Positions 32,640-41,810 of a stretch of DNA of 64,000 nt are shown here, piece after piece. Position numbers and translations under genes: made by a program. The stretch covers positions 7,806,743-7,870,742 of the forward strand of contig CM076962.1 in NCBI GenBank assembly GCA_039566865.1, given 5' to 3'. The notes under the pieces were generated by a model. It worked only from the letters and a program-made list of their open reading frames with translations. It was not told where the DNA came from and made no database searches. The stretch comes from Aurelia coerulea (Eukaryota; Cnidaria; Scyphozoa; Semaeostomeae; Ulmaridae). Position 1 is the first letter of the stretch, and every line of letters begins with the position of its first letter.

Positions 32640-32774
32640 GAGAAACTGCTTTCACAGAGAAGGACTGATTATGAATTAAGACTCAGGACTTGCTGAAAGA
32701 AAAACATAAATTTAACTTGAACACTTTAATTCAACGAAAGAGCATCTAATATTGAATTATGAGAAAATATTATG

Positions 32775-35700
32775 TATTTGTAACATAATGATGTAATCTC
32801 GATTACTTACTCACAGGGATCTAATGCATACAATTCTTCAGGGAAATATCTCATTTTCATTCATCTTATTTTCTCATAAGGTTTTGATTTTGAAAATCAG
32901 ATACATAGAATAAGATATACATGACGTAATTACAGGGATCTAATGCACACAATTGTTCAGGGAAATATCTCATTTTCATGCATCTTATTTTCTCATAAGG
33001 TTTTGATTTTGAAAATCAGATACATAGAATAAGATACATGACGTAAATACAGGGATCTAATGCATACAATTCTTCAGGGAAATATCTCATTTTCATGCAT
33101 CTTATTTTCTCATAAGGTTTTGATTTTGAAAATCAGATACATCTAATAAGATACATGACGTAATTACAGGGGAACAATGTATATTTGTAACAAGATGATG
33201 TAATCTCGATTACTTACTCACAGGGATCTAATGCATACAATTCTTCATGGGAATATCTCATTTTCATGCATCTTATTTTCTCATAAGGTTTTGATTTTGA
33301 AAATCAGATACATAGAATAAGATACATGACGTAATTACAGGGGAACAATGTGTATTTGTAACACAATGATGTAAACTCGATTACTTACTCACAGCGATCT
33401 AATGCATACAATTGTTCAGGGAAATATCTCATTTTCATGCATCTTATTTTCTCATAAGGTTTTGATTTTGAAAATCAGATACATAGAATAAGATACATGA
33501 CGTAAATACAGCGATCTAATGCATACAATTGTTCAAGGAAATATCTCATTTTCATGCATCTTATTTTCTCATAAGGTTTTGATTTTGAAAATCAGATACA
33601 TAGAATAAGATACATGACGTAATTACAGGGGAACAATGTGTATTTGTAACACAATGATGTAATCTCGATTACTTACTCACAGGGATCTAATGCATACAAT
33701 TGTTCAGGGAAATATCTCATTTTCATGCATCTTATTTTCTCATAAGGTTTTGATTTTGAAAATCAGATACATAGAATAAGATACATGACGTAAATACAGG
33801 GATCTAATGCATACAATTCTTCAGGGAAATATCTCATTTTCATGCATCTTATTTTCTCATAAGGTTTTGATTTTGAAAATCAGATACATCTAATAAGATA
33901 CATGACGTAATTACAGGGGAACAATGTATATTTGTAACAGGATGATGTAATCTCGATTACTTACTCACAGGGATCTAATGCATACAATTCTTCATGGGAA
34001 TATCTCATTTTCATGCATCTTATTTTCTCATAAGGTTTTGATTTTGAAAATCAGATACATAGAATAAGATACATGACGTAAATACAGGGATCTAATGCAT
34101 ACAATTCTTCAGGGAAATATCTCATTTTCATGCATCTTATTTTCTCATAAGGTTTTGATTTTGAAAATCAGATACATCTAATAAGATACATGACGTAATT
34201 ACAGGGGAACAATGTATATTTGTAACAGGATGATGTAATCTCGATTACTTACTCACAGGGATCTAATGCATACAATTCTTCATGGGAATATCTCATTTTC
34301 ATGCATCTTATTTTCTCATAAGGTTTTGATTTTGAAAATCAGATACATAGAATAAGATACATGGCGTAATTACAGGGGAACAATGTGTATTTGTAACACA
34401 ATGATGTAATCTCGATTACTTACTCACAGCGATCTAATGCATACAATTGTTCAGGGAAATATCTCATTTTCATGCATCTTATTTTCTCATAAGGTTTTGA
34501 TTTTGAAAATGAGATACATAGAATAAGATACATGACGTAATTACAGGGGAACAATGTGTATTTGTAACACAATGATGTAATCTCGATTACTTACTCACAG
34601 GGATCTAATGCATACAATTCTTCAGGGAAATATCTCATTTTCATGCATCTTATTTTCTCATAAGGTTTTGATTTTGAAAATCAGACACAAGGAATAAGAT
34701 ACATGACGTAATTACAGGGGAACAATGTGTCTTTGTAACACAATGATGTAATATTCAATACTTAGTCACAGGGACCTATTGCATACAATTTTCCAGGAGA
34801 ATATCTAATTTTCCTGTATCTTGCTTTTTCATAAGGTCTTGATTGTGAAAATCAGATACAAAAAGTAAGATATATGACGTAATTATTTTTATTAATAATA
34901 AGGCATCTAGGCCAAGGAGGCCTCTAACCTAATTACAATTCAACTGAAATAACTATTACATGACGTAAAATTATAAGAAAATATCTGATAATAATGTATC
35001 TTATTTTCTTACAAAGTTTTGATTGTGAAAATCAGACATAAGAAATAAGATACATGACGTAATTACAGGGAACTAAAGTATGTTTGTAAGTTGCAACGCA
35101 GACCGTTTAATAACTTCAGATATCTTGTTTTGTGTGTCTGATTTTCTTAAAAAAGACCTTTGTTGATAAACAAAATACATGGAAATCAGATGTTCCTCTG
35201 AAGACTTGTATATGTATTAGACCCCTGCGACTAAGTATTCAAGATTACATCATATTTACAAATGTTCCTTGGTCCCCTGTAATTACGTCATGTATCTATT
35301 TTGTGTATCTGATTTTCACAATCGAGACCTTGTCAGAAAATAAGATGCATGAAAACGAGATATTCCCCTGAACAATTGTGTGCATTAGATCCCTGTAATT
35401 ACGTCATGTATCTTATTCTATGTATCTGATTTTTACAATTAAAACCTTATGAGAAAATAAGATGCATGAAAATGAGATATTTTCCTGAACAATTGTGTGC
35501 ATTAGATCCCTGTAATTGCGTCATGTATCTTATTCTATGTATCTGATTTTTACAATTAAAACCTTATGAGAAAATAAGATGCATGAAAATGAGATATTTT
35601 CCTGAACAATTGTGTGCATTAGATCCCTGTAATTACGTCATGTATCTTATTCTATATATCTGATTTTTATAATTAAAACCTTATGAGAAAATAAGATGCA

Positions 35701-35905
35701 TGAAAATGAGATATTTCCCTGAACAATTGTGTGCATTAGATCCCTGTAATTACGTCATGTATCTTATTCTATGTATCTGATTTTTACAATTAAAACCTTA
35801 TGAGAAAATAAGATGCATGAAAATGAGATATTTTCCTGAACAATTGTGTGCATTAGATCCCTTGCACTAAGTAATCGAGATTGCATCATTATGTTACAAC
35901 GTCAG
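32775..35905. repeat. inverted array of short tandem repeats between recombinase and Rep
   Basis: The left arm (32,775 to about 35,090, plus orientation) has about 13 well-conserved units with two spacings, ~116 and ~172 bases. Long units add a segment with GATGTAATCTCGATTACTTAC. Each unit holds the 15-base palindrome TGATTTTGAAAATCA and the sequence ACATGACGTAATTACAGGG. The right arm (about 35,110-35,905) is the reverse complement, with about five units of ~117 bases. Both outer edges end in the same motif (TTGTAACATAATGATG), in opposite orientation. The units next to the hinge (34,740-35,250) are the most diverged. Possible roles are origin iterons for Rep, recombination sites, or simply a foldback-type element. 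Confidence 0.9.
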
Positions 35906-35973
35906 GGTGTAGGCTGAAGAGGGTGAAGGCTGAAGACACAACACAAGAAACAAGACAAGAATCAACTATTTCA

Positions 35974-37203
35974 TTACAATGAGATGCTTTTTTCAGATAA
36001 TTGAACTATTGATGTCTCTTTATTTTGTGCAAACCTGTTCTCAAATACACAGTCCTCGCATAGGCATTGGCTGTCGTGTAATGATTCTGGTTCTTGTGAT
36101 TTTCGTGCCTCTACGATGCTTCCAACTTCGTCGTCTTGATTGTTGAAGAAATCATAGAATTTCTTTTTCACCCTTTGGGACATCAGATCCTCCATCTTCT
36201 CGAGGGGAACAAATTTCAATGAATCTTCTGGTTGATGGCACCGTTCGTTCCACGCCCTTATTACCATCGTTTTCTCGCCTCCGTCTTCTTTTTTAAACCA
36301 CAACATTTCAAGCCGGTCCGTTGACAAATTCTTGTACAGCTCAGGTCTTTTGTTCATGAAGACAACAACTCTTGGCGGCTGGTATAGCTTCAGTCGTGAC
36401 TCATACTTGGTGGAAAAGATCATTCCATTCTTGAGGGATTCTATCGTATCGAAATTGATCTTCTCCAGCTGTGATCGACTCAGGTCGAAAATTACGCCAC
36501 TTTCCCCATTGTATGCATAAGCAACATCTCCTCGTTTTGTCGTTGTATATACTGCCGCTTCCAAATTCACGTGGTACCACTTGGTTAGCCATGTCTTTCC
36601 AAGGCCACCCGCCTCATCGACCACAAACAGCACTCTCCGGTCGCCCTGGAACTCCATCATCGACACCACCCATTTCTGCCAAGGGCGCAGCTCCATACAT
36701 TTCATTTTCTCTCTGATTGTCTCTTCAGCTTCGATGTTTTTCATCCTTGACGCTGTATTCTTTATGGCAGAGTAGTTCGACCAAAATTCATCGCCATACT
36801 TTCTCGAAGTATCGCCCTCTCCATTCACTTTTAGCTCTTCTGCCATCTCCTCCAGTGTGATGCGCTCCGTTTGTTCCTTCATTTCTTGCAAAGTACCTAT
36901 TGCACTGCATTGCCTTACCAATTGTTGTTTTGACCCTTTTGCCTGCTGGAACGCTGTCCTTTCCGCAGCATCACCAAAAAGACTCTTCATTTGGGATAAG
37001 TACACTTGTGTGCCTTTTTTAAATTCCAAATATCCTTTTATCTCCGTCTCATCTCTTCCATAGCACAGATACCGTAGTGGATGCTTTAGCTGTTCCCAGA
37101 TTGTGTTGAGCAACTCAATATCTAAGTCACCGTGGTTATTCACTGAAAATATCCAGCGCGTAGCTTTTGGATTCGGTCTTCTGACCACCCTTACGTTAGG
37201 CAT
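35974..37203 (-). CDS. rep: CRESS-type Rep protein, helicase intact, nuclease eroded
   Basis: An intact 409-residue frame, within the usual range or slightly longer than CRESS-DNA Rep proteins. Nuclease motif I is recognisable (RWIFSVNN, 16-23). Where the HUH motif should be, the sequence reads TEIKGYLEF (53-61) with no histidine pair. Where the catalytic tyrosine motif should be, it reads RQCSAIG (97-103) with no tyrosine. The SF3 helicase is well kept: Walker A DEAGGLGKTW (196-205), Walker B VIFDLSRS (237-244), motif C RVVVFMN (278-284) and an arginine-finger candidate in STDRLE (R297). The C-terminal tail is acidic with a CLCEDC stretch. It could be an endogenised viral gene, but the intact frame next to an intact recombinase suggests a component of a mobile element. 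Confidence 0.85.
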   Translation of the reverse strand: MPNVRVVRRPNPKATRWIFSVNNHGDLDIELLNTIWEQLKHPLRYLCYGRDETEIKGYLEFKKGTQVYLSQMKSLFGDAAERTAFQQAKGSKQQLVRQCSAIGTLQEMKEQTERITLEEMAEELKVNGEGDTSRKYGDEFWSNYSAIKNTASRMKNIEAEETIREKMKCMELRPWQKWVVSMMEFQGDRRVLFVVDEAGGLGKTWLTKWYHVNLEAAVYTTTKRGDVAYAYNGESGVIFDLSRSQLEKINFDTIESLKNGMIFSTKYESRLKLYQPPRVVVFMNKRPELYKNLSTDRLEMLWFKKEDGGEKTMVIRAWNERCHQPEDSLKFVPLEKMEDLMSQRVKKKFYDFFNNQDDEVGSIVEARKSQEPESLHDSQCLCEDCVFENRFAQNKETSIVQLSEKSISL

Positions 37204-37655
37204 GTCGCTGGCTGACTGACACAGCTAAGCGTTCTCGGTTACTTTTTATAGGTTTTTGAACTTCAATTATCGATCTAGCAAAGATCACCGTGATCCAGGC
37301 ATTCCCATTAGATTAGAAACTGATTGTTTCTTTGGCCCCTTAAGAACACGAGTGAACCCTATTCCGGATACATATAGATACAATAGCTATAACTAAGAGC
37401 TAATTCAAGCCTACTATCTAAGAAAGTAAAATTTGTAAGAAAAAATACAAAAATAAATACACTTCCGAATGATTAAATACAGATAAATTTTACAGATTTT
37501 TACAATGCTTGTAATATTTACAATGTTTTCTTCTTTTTTTTTCTCGGTAAATACAGAGCAGAAAATTTAATATCAGCTCAAGAACCCAACCTGTGCCACG
37601 AAAGGTCTGCATATTCTACAATTACATTCCTCTCCCCTCCAGGCTTCCTCTCCCC
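37204..37655 (-). other. upstream region of the Rep gene
   Basis: An AT-rich 5' flank of the Rep gene reaching the right end of the insertion. It holds short GATC-containing repeats near 37,270-37,295 and, at the very end, a direct repeat TTCCTCTCCCCTCCA (37,627-37,641 and 37,645-37,659), the second copy of which overlaps the 8-bp direct repeat. No Rep-type origin nonamer with stem-loop was found. Confidence 0.5.
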
Positions 37656-38100
37656 TCCAAGTATGATATGAACCAGTCATGTTCCAGGCCAGTCACTCCA
37701 TACATTTTTAGTTTTTTTAGTAGGATTTCATGATCAACCGTATCGAAAGCCTTCTTCAAGTCAATGAAAATTAGACCAGTGTATTTTCCTTTATCTATAT
37801 TCACGTACCAATCGTTGGTGCTTGCCATAAGGGCTGTGGCAACCGAATGCAAGAGTGGAAAACCAGACTGATGCTCATATAGTGATTTATTTGCGTCCAG
37901 ATATTCATAAAACTTATTGAAAACTATCTTCCCAAACAGCCGAGATATGAAAGGAAGAACTGATATTGGCCTATAGTTCGACCTGTCATCCACTTTTCAA
38001 GATGGGTACAATACGCGCTATCTTCCAGCCCTCCGGAAATTTTCCCGCAAACAATGATTTGTTGAAAAGATCACATAAGGACCCGCCAACAACTGTACAG
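37656..38100 (-). pseudogene. family-C LINE, 5' piece of three
   Basis: On the minus strand 38,095-37,995 encodes LFNKSLFAGKFPEGWKIARI, and after a frame break 37,993-37,656 encodes RSNYRPISVLPF, EHQSGFPLLHSV, FIDLKKAFDTVDHE and HDWFISYL. This is the fingers and first palm part of RT. The next residues (DNRKQF) are at 29,829. It is 5'-truncated next to a short palindrome (ACTGTACAGTTGTACA) at about 38,090. Confidence 0.85.
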
Positions 38101-38439
38101 TTGTACATTTGTACAGTCCCTAGAATATTGTATTATACTATAGTTGAGGACTTTAACAAATAACTATAACTGGAACTATAACTATAAGCGGTGCCCTAAT
38201 TTATTGACATCAGAAGTTAAATTTTCGTCTGAAAAGTCATTCAGTTTCTACGCCTATCATCATTGTTCGTTTGAAATTCCCTATTTGAAATTCCCCAGTC
38301 ATCCATGAAATCTGTTTTGTGAGCACAACTAAAATCACACAAAAACACATTCTACAAAGCAAGAGACCGATTAAAAACTACCATTGATAATTCTCACCGT
38401 CCTAAATAGCTTGAACTGTTTAATTTTAGTTTTGACTTT
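38101..38439. other. no recognisable gene
   Basis: AT-rich spacer between two LINE remnants. Nothing identified. Confidence 0.4.
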
Positions 38440-38990
38440 AGGCAACTAAAATGCTTGGAAAAATAAATGACATGCTTAAATTTCTGTACAGAAAACAAAA
38501 CTTCCTGGATACCTCCCTTAACAAGTTGCTTTTGAATGCTCTTATTCAACGTCATTTTTATTATGCATGCACCTCATGGTAACCAATGTTGAGTAAGAGG
38601 CTGTCCAGAAATAATCAAGTGGCACAAAACAAATGCATCCGCGTTTATCTGAATTTGAAAAGCAGCACACGTTGGGGCTACAGAAGTCAAAGCTGTTTAA
38701 AACTGGCTCCCCATAAATCACAGAGTAAATCAAAATATCTGTGTAAATATAATGAAATTTTTCAAAGGAACTGCTCCAGCTTATGCTAACGACATGTTCC
38801 ATCCAGTCGACCAGAGTCGAGTAACACAAAAGTCTAAGTTTAGACTAAAAGTTCCATTTGTAAAAGTAGCACAGGCCAACAATTTTGATCTTACCTAGGA
38901 CCAAAAATATGGAACAATCTAGCATCTGACTTAAAATCCACCAAGAATATTAACGCGTTTAAACACAAGATCAAAAGAAATTGATTTCGA
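38440..38990 (+). pseudogene. LINE C-terminal remnant, heavily decayed
   Basis: Translated in shifting frames, the plus strand gives LGKINDMLKFLYRKQNFLDT, VAQNKCIRVYLNL, LCKYNEIF and LGPKIWNNLASDLKSTKNIN. These are typical of the post-RT region of CR1/L2-like LINEs. Several stops and frame changes show it is old. Confidence 0.7.
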
Positions 38991-39984
38991 AAATATGCAA
39001 AGAGAGGATCATGCAACCTCGATTCCAGGGCTATCATTGTCTTCAGCCTCTCTTCTTCAGCACAAATAATACCCATGGTTCCTACCTGCTGTTTTGTGGT
39101 GAATGTATTCTAATTTATGTCAAAAAATTATGCAAGCACTCTGTTCAGCAATGGCGTCATATTCACACAGCAAAACTCAAAGGTGTGGAGGTCAACTGTT
39201 TCCCGCGCTTGCAATTTGATGGCGCGATGCAAGCAAAATTGTGTCTTGTTGTAGCAAAGATTCAATAAAAGTGAACTGCAAGTTGACAATGTTTACTGTA
39301 CTGAAGCGAGAAAACAAAAGATGTCGCTGCTAGCCGGTAAGTTTAGTTCGTCCCGTAATTTTACACAAGTCAAGAGAGTTTTGTATTGTCTCATTCTTGG
39401 CCTTGTCTCCTTGTCAGTTGACTACGTGGCTCCTCCAACAATGTTTTCAATATTTTCAGTTATCTGTTGGATATGATATTCTGGTATTTCATCCATGTTG
39501 TTGGGAAATCAGCAAAATTAGCAAGCATTACAGCACTCCATTTAACATATCAGTTCTGATTTTTTAGGTGTTCTGTTTATAACTTTAAAATCTTCAACAG
39601 GCCTCGCAACGAAAATGATGGTGCAAAGTCTTCGTATAATTTTTTGCGACGCCTAAGAAGCCATAACAAACAAGCTTTGCAGCACTTATTTATGTTCTCC
39701 TTGTTTCTCTTGAGATCTTACATAATAGGCATAGGCATAGATAGCTAAATGAAATGAGCTTGAACACTTGAGGAAGGTCCTCAATTATTCTCGCAATCTT
39801 TGCCTGCCTGAGGTGTTGCTCTTTTATTATTGAATGTGAAAAATCGGTGTCTGGCACTAGAATGGTCTCTTTCCGTTGTACGACCATGACGCGTCTCATT
39901 TGAAATCAATTTCAGTCATTGACCTGAACAAATTTGAACATTGATTGTCAGAATTTAAATGTCGATGAGAAACACTCAGCCATC
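38991..39984. other. no recognisable gene
   Basis: AT-rich sequence. Short open frames show no known domain. Confidence 0.4.
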
Positions 39985-40373
39985 TACAGGGTGTCCCAAA
40001 AAAATTGTGCCCCGTTTGTCTGAAGATTGCGACAAAACGGCAAAAGATTCTCGCCAAACATTTGCATGATGGTGCTCTTCAGATGTTCAATTAAAGTTTG
40101 CCACCATCCCCGTAAAAATCCGTTAAAAAATGATGGAGCTATGACCTTCAGAAGATCAAATTTGCATGGTGACTGAAACCAGCGGTCGGCGATTTTGTCT
40201 TACTATTTTGCAGTGATAAGTATCTTCACGTGAGGTAAGAAATAATTTCTGTGAGGTCAGAAATAGTGGTTTCCAAGGATTATCGGAATTTTCACGAGAG
40301 CTATGACATTGGGGGCTGCTGATTCATTTTTGATTACAAAGTCCACTTTGTAATCTAAGAAGGGGCTTCGATG

Positions 40374-40436
40374 TCAGTCAGTCAGTCAGAAAGAAAGAAA
40401 GTAAGAAAGAAAGAAAGAAAGTAAGTAACCCACTTC
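40374..40436. repeat. GTCA and GAAA/GTAA microsatellites
   Basis: Repeats of GTCA followed by imperfect GAAA/GTAA units, inside the 1.8-kb TIR element. Confidence 0.85.
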
Positions 40437-40878
40437 CGTCACGCTCGTTAAAGCGATTGATTAACGTTTTATCTCTGCTAATTGGCACTGAAATAAAGAA
40501 AGCGCACATAAAGCGCACTCAAGACAGAAGTTTCCCGCGATCCTATAGCAACATTTGACGTCGGCTTATTTCATGTTAGACAGATTTGACACCATAAGAT
40601 GGATAAATTACCATGATGTTTACCCTGGCACAGCAACAAATTTACCCAGAATTGGCACGTTCTTGACTTCATTAGCAGCTTAATTATGTCAAAACAATCG
40701 TTTTCTAGAACGAACGAATCATTAGCCACTTATTGATAGTACTCATTATGCAAATAAGTCAACTTTAGAGGATGATGTAACTGGTGGCCTGCACAGAGGC
40801 TAGCATTCGCAGCATCACCGAAGATAGAAGGATCCCCCTCCTACACAGCTACAGAAAGGTACAGAATCCCAGCAAACA

Positions 40879-41061
40879 ATAGACCTTTTAGCTATTCTAA
40901 AAGGAGCCTGGATCGAACGTTATTTTTATACATTTTTATACGTTACATTCGATCGAGTGGCGTTAGAGCTTCTTTCACTATTGTGCACATTCGAAAATTC
41001 TACAAAGTGTAGCAAAAGTTTGTTCGATTCTGATTCTTTCCTGAATAGCTAAAAGGTCTAT
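40879..41061. mobile_element. 183-bp MITE
   Basis: Terminal inverted repeats ATAGACCTTTTAGCTATTC, with an inner AT-rich palindrome containing GATCGAACGT. The ends resemble those at 9,810 and 11,489. Confidence 0.75.
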
Positions 41062-41810
41062 GGCGCCATTGACTGGGGGAAGGCACGAGATCACACTGAA
41101 CCAAAACATCTTCATGCATATCATTCTGCACAGAGGTTATCTTCGTGACTGCTTGTCTCAAATTAGATGCCCGCGAATAGCAACAATTGAAACGTTCTGT
41201 AGGGTTCTGCATAAGTATTTTTGCGTTATCGTAAATCTCACATGACATCTCATTTGACACAGATGCACCAATAGTTTCGTGCACGAACTAAGCAAACTAG
41301 GGGTAATGACTTTTGATTTTTGCGTATCATTCTCGTTTGACATAAAGACCAAAATATTGCCTTTGAGGCGATTCTTGTCCTTATACAAGGCGCTCGATTT
41401 TCCATTGAAGGCGACTTTAGCAGCAACACTCATCTCTCTGACTGTAGCTAAAAACAGCATCTACGGTCATTTGGGGTTATGAAGAAATCAACATTCAGAT
41501 ATTCTTATGCTTGTTTAGCTCAGGACAGACTTTGTAATCATCCAAAAGGATCTTATGTTCAATCCATGAAGCTATTTATCGCTGCAAAATAGGAAGACAA
41601 AATGGCCGACCGCTGGTTTCAGTGATCGGGCAAATTTGGTCTCCTGAAGGTCATAGCTCCATCATTTTTCAACGGATTTTCATGGGGATGGTGGCAAACT
41701 TTAATTGAACATCTGAAGAGCACCACCATGCAGAAGTTTGGCGAAAATCTTTTGCCGTTTTGTCACAATCTTCAGACAAACGGGGCACAATTTTTTTGGG
41801 ACACCCTGTA

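Larger units (their letters stand above)
29836..37655. mobile_element. 7.8-kb insertion carrying tyrosine recombinase and Rep genes
   Basis: The family-C LINE is interrupted exactly here. TCCAAGTA (encoding the YLD codons on the minus strand) is present on both sides, at 29,828-29,835 and 37,656-37,663, although an intact LINE has it once. Between these lie a (ATT)n tract, a 200-bp palindrome, a tyrosine recombinase gene, a 3.1-kb inverted repeat array and a convergent Rep gene. No terminal inverted repeats were seen (left end CCGTAAACAGTATTATT; right end read inwards GGGGAGAGGAAGCCTGG). The 8-bp direct repeat could be a target duplication or the crossover core of site-specific recombination. 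The palindrome and array might be later arrivals. Confidence 0.7.
39987..41808. mobile_element. TA-flanked element with ~210-bp inverted repeats, 1.8 kb
   Basis: The ends are CAGGGTGTCCCAAAAAAA on both sides, and the inverted similarity extends about 210 bases (through GTTTGCCACCATCCCC and AAAATCCGTTRAAAAATGAT). TA flanks both ends. No transposase was recognised. The ends are shared with 49,040-56,090, so the two are related non-autonomous members of one Tc1/mariner-like group. A 183-bp MITE lies inside. Confidence 0.88.

Noticed and set aside
34740..34760. Rep origin nonamer (a GTAATATTC-like string)
   Set aside because: A single imperfect match without a flanking stem. Not enough to call an origin.
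32775..35905. CRISPR-like regular repeats
   Set aside because: Repeats and intervening sequences are both conserved, units exceed 110 bases and the context is a eukaryotic genome. It is a satellite-type array.
35974..37203. Recent contamination or free virus genome as the source of Rep
   Set aside because: The gene is embedded between LINE halves in one contiguous sequence and no capsid-like gene is nearby. Endogenous origin is more likely.
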